Source: Prevotella sp. (GTDB lineage: Bacteria; Bacteroidota; Bacteroidia; Bacteroidales; Bacteroidaceae). From it: a stretch of DNA of 32,323 nt. The stretch covers positions 1-32,323 of the forward strand of contig JAGAYI010000060.1 in the NCBI GenBank assembly GCA_017940545.1. Reading direction: 5' to 3'. The translations under genes and the position numbers were made by a program. Every line of letters begins with the position of its first letter. Position 1 is the stretch's first letter. Below the pieces are notes generated by a model. That model was not told the origin of the DNA, made no database searches, and saw nothing but the letters and a program-made list of their open reading frames with translations. This document shows positions 15,423 through 22,651 of the stretch, piece by piece.

Positions 15423-16586
15423 ATGGAAGGCGACTTCATCAAGATCAACGAATGGCTGCTACCCCTGAGCTGGCTTTACGGCTTAGGGGTGAAGCTGCGC
15501 AACATGCTCTTTGACGTCGGCATATTGAAAAGTCGCAGCTTCGACGTCCCGGTCATCTCCGTCGGCAACATCACCGTCGGGGGGACCGGCAAGACGCCAC
15601 ACGTAGAATACTTGATAGAACTGCTGCACAAGAAATTCCAAGTAGCCATGCTCAGCCGCGGCTATAAGCGGAAGAGCAAGGGCTATCTGGTAGCCAGCAA
15701 GGACTCGACGGTTCATGACATTGGTGACGAGCCCTACCAGATGAAGCAGAAATACCCCAAGATTACCGTTGCTGTTGACAAGAAACGCTGTCACGGCATA
15801 GAAAAGCTGACGGACGACGACCCCGAGCTGGACGTCGTTCTGCTTGACGATGCCTTCCAGCATCGCTACGTCAAGCCCGGCATCAACATCCTGTTAGTTG
15901 ATTACCACCGGCTCATCATTTACGACAAGCTGCTGCCCGCCGGACGACTGCGTGAACCGCTGTCAGGAAAGAACCGCGCCGACATCGTCATCGTCACCAA
16001 ATGTCCCAAGGACATGAAACCGATGGAATATCGTGTCATCACCAAGGCCATGGACCTGTTCCCTTACCAGAACCTCTATTTCACCACCATTGCATACAGC
16101 CGGCTGAGACCTCTCTTTCGGGGAGCAAAGGACATTCAGGACCTGCAAAGCTTCAACGTGCTGCTGTTGACAGGTATTGCATCACCGAAACAGATTATGC
16201 ACGACTTGCAACCTGAGACCAAGAGCATTACCCCACTGACCTTCAGCGACCACCATCTGTTCAGCAGGAAAGACATTCTGCGCATTAACAACACCTATGC
16301 CAGCCTGCCTTCGCCAAAGCTGATTATCACGACCGAGAAGGATGCCACACGACTGCTGTCGGTGGAAGGCCTGAGCGAGGAGGCAAGAAACAGCATCTAC
16401 GTGCTCCCCATTACCATCAAGTTTGTCCAGGAGGAGCAAGAAAATATGTTTAACGAAAATATTATTGGCTATGTACGAAAAAATTCAAGAAACAGCATCC
16501 TGGTTAAAGCAAAGGATGACCACAAGTCCAAAGACGGCAATCGTTCTGGGAACCGGCCTCGGGCAATTAGCTTCAGAAATAACTGA
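15423..16586 (+). CDS. lpxK: Tetraacyldisaccharide 4'-kinase LpxK (lipid A synthesis)
   Basis: LpxK phosphorylates the 4' position of the lipid A disaccharide at the inner membrane. The 387-residue protein has INEWLLPLSWLYGLGVKLRN near the N-terminus, SVGNITVGGTGKTPH (P-loop near residues 52-58), MLSRGYKRKSKGY, LLDDAFQHRYVKP and TFSDHHLFSRKD, all characteristic. It follows sppA by 48 bases. Its last 38 codons (from 16471) overlap the start of the purine nucleoside phosphorylase gene in another frame. The tail, IIGYVRKNSRNSILVKAKDD, still looks protein-like past the overlap start, so I read this as a real overlap rather than a frameshift error. Confidence 0.95.
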   Translation: MEGDFIKINEWLLPLSWLYGLGVKLRNMLFDVGILKSRSFDVPVISVGNITVGGTGKTPHVEYLIELLHKKFQVAMLSRGYKRKSKGYLVASKDSTVHDIGDEPYQMKQKYPKITVAVDKKRCHGIEKLTDDDPELDVVLLDDAFQHRYVKPGINILLVDYHRLIIYDKLLPAGRLREPLSGKNRADIVIVTKCPKDMKPMEYRVITKAMDLFPYQNLYFTTIAYSRLRPLFRGAKDIQDLQSFNVLLLTGIASPKQIMHDLQPETKSITPLTFSDHHLFSRKDILRINNTYASLPSPKLIITTEKDATRLLSVEGLSEEARNSIYVLPITIKFVQEEQENMFNENIIGYVRKNSRNSILVKAKDDHKSKDGNRSGNRPRAISFRNN

Positions 16587-17343
16587 CAAGTTGGAAATTC
16601 CCTATTCAGACATTCCCAACTTTCCTGTATCAACCGTAGAAGGTCACAGCGGCAAGCTGATTTTCGGCAAGCTGGGCGGTGTGGATATTCTGGCCATGCA
16701 GGGTCGCTTCCACTTCTATGAAGGCTACTCCATGAAGGAAGTAACGTTCCCCGTCCGCGTGATGTACGAACTGGGCATTAAGACCCTCTTTGTCAGCAAT
16801 GCTGCGGGTGGCATGAACCCCCAGTTCAAGATTGGCGACCTGATGATTATTACCGACCACATCAATATGTTCCCTGAGCACCCGCTGCGCGGCAAGAACT
16901 TCCCCACAGGCCCCCGTTTCCCCGACATGCACGAGACGTACGACCTGAGTCTCGTCCGGGAGGCAGCAGACATAGCACGCGAAAAGGGCATCCGCATCAC
17001 CTATGGTGTCTATGTCGGCGTTCAGGGGCCCACCTTCGAAACTCCTGCCGAGTACAAAATGTATCGTCTGTTAGGCGGTGATGCCGTGGGCATGAGCACC
17101 GTACCCGAAGTCATCGTGGCCCACCACTGCGGCATCAAGACGTTTGGCATCAGCGTCATTACAGACCTGGGCGGCTTCGACGCTCCCGTGGAAGTCAGCC
17201 ACGAAGAGGTGCAGGAGGCTGCCAACAAGGCACAGCCGCTGATGACAGCCATTATGCGCGAAATGATTATGCGCGCAGAGAAATTCGAAGGTAAAAAGAA
17301 AGAAAAATTTAACACAGATCACCCCACTGAAGGATGGAAATAG
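16471..17343 (+). CDS. punA: Purine nucleoside phosphorylase (trimeric type)
   Basis: This enzyme cleaves inosine and guanosine with phosphate to give the base and ribose-1-phosphate. The 290-residue protein begins MYEKIQETASWLKQ and has AIVLGTGLGQLA, STVEGHSGKLIFG, GRFHFYEGY, VSNAAGGMNP, GPTFETPAEYKM and GMSTVPEVIVA, the hallmark segments of the PNP/MTAP family. I chose the Met at 16471; the longer frame from 16423 lies inside lpxK and adds non-family residues. The gene overlaps lpxK by 116 bases at its start and thiL by 10 bases at its end, so all three are probably translationally linked. Confidence 0.95.
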   Translation: MYEKIQETASWLKQRMTTSPKTAIVLGTGLGQLASEITDKLEIPYSDIPNFPVSTVEGHSGKLIFGKLGGVDILAMQGRFHFYEGYSMKEVTFPVRVMYELGIKTLFVSNAAGGMNPQFKIGDLMIITDHINMFPEHPLRGKNFPTGPRFPDMHETYDLSLVREAADIAREKGIRITYGVYVGVQGPTFETPAEYKMYRLLGGDAVGMSTVPEVIVAHHCGIKTFGISVITDLGGFDAPVEVSHEEVQEAANKAQPLMTAIMREMIMRAEKFEGKKKEKFNTDHPTEGWK

Positions 17344-18437
17344 CAAAACTGGGAGAATTTGGCTTGATAGACCGTCTGACCAAAGAGCTCAAGCCACAAA
17401 ACGAATCAACAAAGTACGGCGTAGGCGACGACTGCGCCGTACTTCACTATCCCGACAAGGAAGTTCTCGTCACCACCGACATGCTCATGGAGGGTGTACA
17501 CTTCGACCTGACCTACATAGACCTGCAGCACTTAGGCTACAAGTCGGCCATGGTTAACATCAGCGACATCTTCGCCATGAACGGCACGCCACGTCAGATG
17601 ACTGTCAGCATGGCGCTGAGCAAGCGTTTCACCGTAGAGGACATGGAACTGTTCTATAGCGGACTGCGCATGGCATGCGATAAATGGGGCATCGACATCG
17701 TCGGAGGCGACACCACCTCATCATATACCGGGCTTGCCATCAGCATCACCTGCATCGGTGAGGCTGCCAAGGAAGACATTGTCTATCGCAACGGGGCAAA
17801 GGAGACCGACCTCATCTGCGTCAGCGGAGACCTGGGGGCAGCCTACATGGGCCTGCAGCTCTTAGAGCGTGAGAAGGCCGTTTACTACAGTCAGGTGGAT
17901 GAGCTGCAGAAAAAAATGGCCGAGGCAAAGGCCAAGGGTGACAACGAAAGACTTACAGCACTCAACGCCCAGCTCTCAACCATCGAACGGCCAGACTTTG
18001 CCGGAAAGGAATACCTTCTGCAACGCCAGCTGAAGACGGAGGCCCGCGGCGACATTATCCGCAAGTTACGAGAGGCAGGCATCCACCCCACGGCCATGAT
18101 GGACATCAGTGACGGACTGAGCAGCGAGCTGATGCACATCTGCAAACAGTCGGGCGTGGGTTGTCGGGTGTTCGAGAAAAACATTCCCATTGACTACCAG
18201 ACAGCAGTCATGGCAGAAGAGCTGAACATGAACGTTACGACGTGTGCCCTGAATGGCGGCGAGGACTACGAACTGCTGTTCACCGTACCCATTGGCGACC
18301 ACGAGAAGATTGAGGCTCTTGAAGATGTGCACCTCATCGGACACATTACGCGCCCAGAACTCGGCCACATGCTCGTAACCCGCGACGACCAGGAGTTTGA
18401 ACTCAAGGCACAAGGATGGAACCCTTTGAGGAGTTAG
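17334..18437 (+). CDS. thiL: Thiamine-monophosphate kinase
   Basis: ThiL phosphorylates thiamine monophosphate to the cofactor thiamine diphosphate. The 367-residue protein has LGEFGLIDRL, YGVGDDCAVL, LVTTDMLMEGVHFDL, MVNISDIFAMNG, DIVGGDTTSS, MMDISDGLSSEL and LNGGEDYELLFT, which cover the metal and ATP sites of the family. A Lys/Glu-rich helical stretch (about residues 182-220, VDELQKKMAEAKAKGDNERL) looks like an insertion relative to the usual ThiL core. It overlaps punA by 10 bases and is the last gene of the operon. The next bases are a short tandem repeat rather than a clear terminator. Confidence 0.96.
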   Translation: MEIAKLGEFGLIDRLTKELKPQNESTKYGVGDDCAVLHYPDKEVLVTTDMLMEGVHFDLTYIDLQHLGYKSAMVNISDIFAMNGTPRQMTVSMALSKRFTVEDMELFYSGLRMACDKWGIDIVGGDTTSSYTGLAISITCIGEAAKEDIVYRNGAKETDLICVSGDLGAAYMGLQLLEREKAVYYSQVDELQKKMAEAKAKGDNERLTALNAQLSTIERPDFAGKEYLLQRQLKTEARGDIIRKLREAGIHPTAMMDISDGLSSELMHICKQSGVGCRVFEKNIPIDYQTAVMAEELNMNVTTCALNGGEDYELLFTVPIGDHEKIEALEDVHLIGHITRPELGHMLVTRDDQEFELKAQGWNPLRS

Positions 18438-18473
18438 GAATTAGGAGTTAGGAGTTAGGAGTTAGGAATGGGG
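18436..18473 (+). repeat. GGAGTTA tandem repeat after thiL
   Basis: The 38 bases after the thiL stop are four to five copies of a 7-8-base unit of the type TTAGGAGT (TTAGGAATTAGGAGTTAGGAGTTAGG...). A weak stem, GCCC-AGAA-GGGC followed by TTGTTTGTT, lies at about 18482-18502 and could end the operon. There is no coding content. Confidence 0.65.
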
Positions 18474-18563
18474 AATGAGTTGCCCAGAAGGGCTTGTTTG
18501 TTAAAAAACATTAAGCAGAAGCAAATTTCTCATTCCTCCTTTCTCATTTCTAATTTTTCTTTA

Positions 18564-18571
18564 TACCTTTG
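18564..18571 (+). promoter_or_regulatory. -7 box for tRNA-Phe
   Basis: TACCTTTG matches TAnnTTTG and lies 32 bases before the tRNA. The -33 position carries only a T-rich stretch (TTCT). Confidence 0.55.
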
Positions 18572-18602
18572 CACCCGCAAACGAAAGGAATGCAACCAAA
18601 AT

Positions 18603-18675
18603 GGTGCCTTAGCTCAGTTGGTAGAGCATCGGACTGAAAATCCGTGTGTCCCCGGTTCGATTCCTGGAGGTACCA
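18603..18675 (+). tRNA. tRNA-Phe (anticodon GAA)
   Basis: The 73-base sequence folds as a tRNA. The acceptor stem is GGTGCCT/AGGTACC with one G-U pair; the D-arm is GCTC-AGTTGGTA-GAGC; the anticodon loop is CTGAAAA, giving GAA; the T-arm is CCCGG-TTCGATT-CCTGG, with one C-T mismatch in the stem. CCA is not encoded. A long reading frame that runs through it toward the pantothenate kinase is not real coding sequence in this part. Confidence 0.95.
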
Positions 18676-18689
18676 CTCCTCCTTTCATT

Positions 18690-18727
18690 GCCCCGGTATT
18701 CCGTGATGGAGCCGGGGTTTCTTTTTA
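18690..18727 (+). terminator. Terminator after tRNA-Phe
   Basis: CCCCGG (18691-18696) pairs with CCGGGG (18712-18717) and is followed by TTTCTTTTT. It lies 15 bases after the tRNA and ends about 17 bases before the pantothenate kinase start. Confidence 0.75.
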
Positions 18728-18743
18728 TACTAAAACCGTTATT

Positions 18744-19577
18744 ATGGGAATCATTATTGGCATTGACGTCGGTATCAGCACGACAAAGATTGTAGGACTG
18801 AAAAACGGAAAGGTTATTTCGCCTATTCGCATTTCAGCCGCAGACCCTATCACCTCACTTTACGGAGCATTTGGCAAATACCTGCACGACAACGGTATTG
18901 ACCTGAAGGATGTGGAACAGGTCATGCTTACCGGTGTTGGTGCAGCCTACATTGAAGGCGACGTCTATGGACTGCCGACGGCACATACCGACGAGTTTGT
19001 GGCCGACGGTCTGGGCGCCCGCTTTGAGTCGGGGCTGCAGAAAGCCATCGTAGTCTCAATGGGTACGGGCACCAGTTTCGTGCAGTGCGACTGTCACGGC
19101 ATCCGCCACATTGGCGGCATCGGCATTGGCGGCGGTACGCTGCAAGGGCTCAGCCGCGTCATGCTGAACACGAACAACATCAAGCAGGTAGCATCGATGG
19201 CCATGCAGGGTGACATCAGCCACATCAACCTGCTCATCGGCGACATTACCAACCACCCTCTGCCCGGTCTGCCCATGAATGCCACGGCTTCACTTTTCAG
19301 CCGTGCACAGTACGACGCTCCGAAAGAGGACATTGCTCTGGGCATCATCGTCATGGTGCTGCAAAGCATTGGCTCGGCCAGCGTATTGTCGGCCCTGAAT
19401 ACTGACATCAAAGACTTTGTGCTGATAGGCAATCTGACGCTGCTGCCACAATGCAAGGAAGTGTTTCCCCTGTTAGAAAAGCTCTACAAGGTTCACTACC
19501 ATATTCCCAAATATGCTGAATTCTGTACGGCCATTGGTGCGGCCCTGAGCTACGAGAAGCAACAGCACTCAGCGTAG
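18744..19577 (+). CDS. coaW: Type II pantothenate kinase-like protein
   Basis: Type II pantothenate kinases phosphorylate pantothenate, the first step of coenzyme A synthesis. The 277-residue protein starts MGIIIGIDVGISTTKIVGLK, an ASKHA-fold phosphate loop. VMLTGVGAAYIEGD, VSMGTGTSFVQCD and GGIGIGGGTLQGLSRVML follow, as in the bacterial type II (Fumble-like) enzymes, and FVLIGNLTLLPQC lies near the end. The start is the ATG at 18744, just after the tRNA terminator; the same frame is open far upstream, through the tRNA. The last codons overlap the convergent HD-domain gene by 9 bases. A related BadF-type ATPase is the alternative. Confidence 0.85.
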   Translation: MGIIIGIDVGISTTKIVGLKNGKVISPIRISAADPITSLYGAFGKYLHDNGIDLKDVEQVMLTGVGAAYIEGDVYGLPTAHTDEFVADGLGARFESGLQKAIVVSMGTGTSFVQCDCHGIRHIGGIGIGGGTLQGLSRVMLNTNNIKQVASMAMQGDISHINLLIGDITNHPLPGLPMNATASLFSRAQYDAPKEDIALGIIVMVLQSIGSASVLSALNTDIKDFVLIGNLTLLPQCKEVFPLLEKLYKVHYHIPKYAEFCTAIGAALSYEKQQHSA

Positions 19578-20216
19578 CCCGTCACGCTCCTGACGTTCCA
19601 AGTCGTCTATCAGGCATTCCGCCAGCGCTTCTATCAGTTCCGTAGGGACCTTGAAGCGCTGGTCGTCGCTATGCGGGTCTATCGACGCTAAGAAGTGTGG
19701 CAGTTCGGCACGATAGACCTTGCGCATGCGGTCGCTCTTTCCCAAATCATTCGAACAGGAGTATTTGATGTTGGCAAAGCGGTCACAAAGCTTCACAAAC
19801 GGAGCGTATGGTGTCGTGCGTATTCCCCGGTAATACTTCTCCCCTGCCCTTTCCTCGCGGTTACGTCCCTTATCGTTAGTCAGTGCATAGGCAATTTCAG
19901 TACCCATAATGGCTTGTTCCTCAGTAAGCATCTGCCGGGCTACATTCATCAGGTCGTTATACGTCAGGCGTGCATCCTCGATACTGTCGTGGTAATAGCC
20001 GCCGAAGAACAGTGGCAGCACGTCAGCCTCCCGGGCGCACACCAAGTGGCCAAAGTCCCGGATGTTCTGCACCACCATGTCCAAATGGTACCCGTAAGGA
20101 TGTATGCCGCCATACGTCTGGTTCACGCTGGCATGCAGCTCGTGTGCCGACTGTCTTATCTGTGCTATCTGGTCAGCATATTTCTTCTGCAAAGCCAAAA
20201 ACTCGTTCTTCTCCAT
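19569..20216 (-). CDS. HD-domain phosphohydrolase-like protein
   Basis: The 215-residue protein begins MEKNEFLALQKKYADQIAQI. It has an HD-type motif, GGYYHDSIEDARLTYNDL (about residues 78-95), as in the hydrolase domain of ppGpp/nucleotide hydrolases of the SpoT type. It also has FVKLCDRFANIKYS, similar to the conserved KxxDRxxN segment of that family. These enzymes hydrolyse nucleotide phosphate bonds in the cytoplasm, and an alarmone-like substrate is plausible. I used the Met at 20214-20216, because the upstream Met gives seven extra residues that would lie at the promoter. It is convergent with the pantothenate kinase gene. The exact substrate cannot be read. Confidence 0.75.
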   Translation of the reverse strand: MEKNEFLALQKKYADQIAQIRQSAHELHASVNQTYGGIHPYGYHLDMVVQNIRDFGHLVCAREADVLPLFFGGYYHDSIEDARLTYNDLMNVARQMLTEEQAIMGTEIAYALTNDKGRNREERAGEKYYRGIRTTPYAPFVKLCDRFANIKYSCSNDLGKSDRMRKVYRAELPHFLASIDPHSDDQRFKVPTELIEALAECLIDDLERQERDGLR

Positions 20217-20234
20217 AATTAACAATATTGCCTG

Positions 20235-20242
20235 CAAAGATA
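20235..20242 (-). promoter_or_regulatory. -7 box for the HD-domain gene
   Basis: TATCTTTG on the minus strand, 18 bases before the ATG, with TTGC at the -33 position. The hairpin of the neighbouring terminator lies within the spacer region. Confidence 0.6.
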
Positions 20243-20249
20243 ATAAAAA

Positions 20250-20274
20250 ACGGCAGAGTATGCAACTCTGCCGT
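20250..20274 (-). terminator. Terminator of the LamG-domain gene
   Basis: ACGGCAGAGT (20250-20259) pairs perfectly with ACTCTGCCGT (20265-20274) around a 5-base loop and is followed on the minus strand by TTTTTTATT. It begins 27 bases after the stop codon of the gene at 20302-22017. Confidence 0.85.
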
Positions 20275-20301
20275 CATTTTTATTTTCAGACGGTCCGTTT
20301 T

Positions 20302-22017
20302 TTACCTCACCACCATCTTCTTACCGTTCTTAATCACGATGCCCTTGAAGCCGGCAACTACGCGACGACCAGCGAGGTCAAACATCGGGGCGTTCACATC
20401 GTCCTTGGCTATTATAGCTGCGCTGATGCCATCGGTAACAGGCTTGGCATCGACAATGGCCTTAATCTCTTCCGGAGTCATTGCCTTGTTCTTCAGCAGG
20501 AACTGTGCAAACTTAAATCCAGGATCGTTGTCACCCCAGGCCCAAGCCTGGTTACCGCCGAGGCAGATATACTTCAGCTCGCTGCCATTCGTGAACAGGC
20601 CCTGCTGAACATTACCATCTCCTTCACCGGACAGGTTCCACTCATTCTTGACCACGCCATCGAAATACACTTTCGCATTATTGTTTTCCAATACAACAGT
20701 ATAGTAGTGCCAGTCTTTGTCGGCAAGCCAGTCATTATCATTGGTAACAGTTCCCGCATCAACAATTTTGTTGTATAACGTATTAACACCTGCTACATTC
20801 TGCGCATCTACATAATCGCAGTAGCCGGCGCAGTTTACCTGAATAACACCACGATACTGACAACCAAACATAGGCCAGGTATTTGTACCTTCAGGTGCAG
20901 CACCGTATGCCATGAAGAGTGGAGCCCAAGCATAAGCAGCTGATTCGCCAGCATCCTCAGCACTTACCCAAAAACCAACGGAGAGTGCCTTGGAAATAGC
21001 AGAGTGGGACAGCAGACCGTCTGGCAGCAACAGATAGTTGGAACGAGGCGCGCTGCTGGCAACATTCTTGAATATGGTGCCAAATGTATCATCGTCAACA
21101 AACGAGCCGCTACCAACAATCGTCAGGTCAGTCTGCTCGCTGGCAGTAAAGTTGTTGGTATATGTAAAGTCTTCAGCAGCAGGTTGGGGTTTAGAATCCA
21201 CAATAGCCTTGATGTCGGCTTGCGTCATCGCCATGTTCTGAATACGAAGTTGGGCAAACTTGAAGGGAGCGTCGTTGTCACTCCAGTTCCAAGCCTGGTT
21301 ACCGCCGAGACAAATGTATTTATAGTTTCCACCGTAAGTGAAGAAACCACTTAATACTTGTCCTTCGGTTACGCCATCTACGTTCCATTCATTCTTGACT
21401 TCTCCATCAAGATACATCTTGACATTTGTCTCTGTCAACACAAGGGTGAAATAATGCCAGCCCTGATCTTCCAACCAATTTCCACCATTGATGAAGTCCG
21501 CATTTGTGGCTTCAAAGGAATTGGAATTATAGATGGTGTTTTTGCCTGCCACGTTCAGGTTGCCACCGAAATCACACCATCCACCATTATTGACTTGTAG
21601 GGTACCACGACTTTGTACAATAAACATAGGGAAGTTTTCATCATTACCAGTCTTCCCTGCAGCAGCGTTATCGGCAGGCGACAAACCGTAAGCAGAGAAA
21701 AGAGGTGCATAGGTGTATTGATCAGGAGTAAATCCTTCTGCACTTACCCAAAAACCTATTGTAAGAGCCTTGGAATCTACAGAATGAGCGAGTACATCTT
21801 CTGGCAGCAACAGATAGTTTGTGCGGAGAGCAGTACCTACATTCTGGAAGACCGTTCCGAACGTAGCGTCCTCTACGAAGGTGCCTGCACCGACGACCGT
21901 TGCGTCATTAGCTTTGGTCAAATCGTTCGTGTAAACGTACTCCTGTGCCGAAGCAACATTACTTAACATTACCCATCCCATCAGGACGAGAATGGCTTTG
22001 CGTAAATTTTTCATCAT
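20302..22017 (-). CDS. Secreted protein with two tandem LamG-like domains
   Basis: The 571-residue protein has a signal peptide cleaved near ASA-QEY (residue 24). Two copies of a concanavalin A/LamG-like domain of about 250 residues follow (about 27-277 and 284-533). Shared segments are FVEDATFGTVFQNV / FVDDDTFGTIFKNV, ALTIGFWVSAE / ALSVGFWVSAE, DQGWHYFTLVL / DKDWHYYTVVL and YKYICLGGNQAWNW / LKYICLGGNQAWAW. Such domains usually bind glycans or proteins. The tail, MFDLAGRRVVAGFKGIVIKN, resembles the C-terminal tails of Prevotella exported proteins, possibly for type IX secretion. It is a single-gene unit with its own promoter and terminator. Ligand unknown. Confidence 0.85.
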   Translation of the reverse strand: MMKNLRKAILVLMGWVMLSNVASAQEYVYTNDLTKANDATVVGAGTFVEDATFGTVFQNVGTALRTNYLLLPEDVLAHSVDSKALTIGFWVSAEGFTPDQYTYAPLFSAYGLSPADNAAAGKTGNDENFPMFIVQSRGTLQVNNGGWCDFGGNLNVAGKNTIYNSNSFEATNADFINGGNWLEDQGWHYFTLVLTETNVKMYLDGEVKNEWNVDGVTEGQVLSGFFTYGGNYKYICLGGNQAWNWSDNDAPFKFAQLRIQNMAMTQADIKAIVDSKPQPAAEDFTYTNNFTASEQTDLTIVGSGSFVDDDTFGTIFKNVASSAPRSNYLLLPDGLLSHSAISKALSVGFWVSAEDAGESAAYAWAPLFMAYGAAPEGTNTWPMFGCQYRGVIQVNCAGYCDYVDAQNVAGVNTLYNKIVDAGTVTNDNDWLADKDWHYYTVVLENNNAKVYFDGVVKNEWNLSGEGDGNVQQGLFTNGSELKYICLGGNQAWAWGDNDPGFKFAQFLLKNKAMTPEEIKAIVDAKPVTDGISAAIIAKDDVNAPMFDLAGRRVVAGFKGIVIKNGKKMVVR

Positions 22018-22090
22018 AAGTTATTGTTTTAAGTTATTAGTTAATAGAAAATAGAGTCAGTGTAATGTACATTGAGTAGTATCTTGGGTG

Positions 22091-22122
22091 CAAAGATAAT
22101 AAATGTATTGCAAACACCCAAA
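22091..22122 (-). promoter_or_regulatory. Promoter of the LamG-domain gene
   Basis: On the minus strand TTTG (22119-22122), 20 bases and TATCTTTG (22091-22098) match the Bacteroidetes promoter, about 75 bases before the ATG at 22017. Confidence 0.75.
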
Positions 22123-22224
22123 TAAATTCCCGACTTTTTTCTTTTTCTTTGCATTTTCCGCATTGAGTCGCACGGTGTTTGCAATCCACAGGAAGGACGG
22201 CTGAAAGACAAGGCATGGCAAACC

Positions 22225-22307
22225 GGGAGAAACTGCCGGGGAAACAGGGAGAAACTGCCGGGGAAACAGGGAGAAACTACCGGGGAAACAGGGAGAAACT
22301 GCCGGGG
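22225..22307 (+). repeat. 22-bp tandem repeat, nearly four copies
   Basis: Units start at 22225, 22247, 22269 and 22291, each with the pattern GGGAGAAACTRCCGGGGAAA plus CA. The third has A for G in the centre and the fourth is cut after CCGGGG. Closely related units, with TTT in place of the central AAA, lie at 6192-6243. Confidence 0.9.
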
Positions 22308-22320
22308 TCTCTGGGTTTCA

Positions 22321-22397
22321 GCGGCCGCTGAAAGTAAGAGCACCGCCCGCTGAAAGTATGAGCAGCGGGCGGTGAAAGTAATAGCAGCGGACGCTGA
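22321..22397 (+). repeat. GCTGAAAGTAAGAGC repeat with an 11-bp hairpin
   Basis: Three to four copies of a 21-23-base unit containing GTGAAAGTA or CTGAAAGTA and AGCAGCGG. CACCGCCCGCT (22341-22351) and AGCGGGCGGTG (22364-22374) form a perfect 11-bp inverted repeat around a 12-base loop. No T-run follows on either strand, so it is not a typical terminator. Confidence 0.8.
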
Positions 22398-22417
22398 AGC
22401 CCTATGGTTTACTGACT

Positions 22418-22507
22418 TTTCTGAATAATCGGAGTATTCTGAATAATCAGAGTAATCGGAGTATTCTGAATAATCAGAGTAATCAGAGTAATCGGAGTAA
22501 TCAGAGA
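22418..22507 (+). repeat. 9-bp AATCRGAGT array
   Basis: At least seven copies of AATCAGAGT or AATCGGAGT, interrupted twice by ATTCTGAAT. The array ends about 145 bases before the alarmone synthetase start. Such an array can change copy number by slippage. Confidence 0.85.
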
Positions 22508-22651
22508 CTATGTATGTGCAAAGTTACGAAAAAGTAATGACAATGCCAAACGGAGAAAGAAAAAAAAGTGCTAATTTTGAATCTTTTTTGGTCAAAAGTC
22601 AATGGTTTACTAAAAAAAATAGTAATTTTGTACGCCGTAAAGCAAAAGAGC

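Larger units (their letters stand above)
22018..22651. other. 634-base gene-free, repeat-rich spacer
   Basis: No protein gene is seen. From left to right the spacer holds the promoter of the LamG gene (22091-22122, minus), a 22-bp GC-rich array (22225-22307), a GCTGAAAGT array with an 11-bp inverted repeat (22321-22397), a 9-bp AATCRGAGT array (22418-22507) and the likely start region of the alarmone synthetase gene. Reading frames through the arrays give low-complexity peptides and are rejected. Confidence 0.8.

Noticed and set aside
18468-18743. Upstream extension of the pantothenate kinase reading frame
   Set aside because: It runs through the tRNA-Phe gene and its terminator; the family match starts at the ATG at 18744.
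22041-22343. A 100-codon minus-strand frame over the 22-bp array
   Set aside because: Its translation is low-complexity repetition of PVSPxFPGSFSLFP type created by the repeats, and it covers the promoter of the LamG gene.
22225-22507. Possible CRISPR array in the repeat-rich spacer
   Set aside because: Units are contiguous without unique spacers, and no cas genes are nearby.
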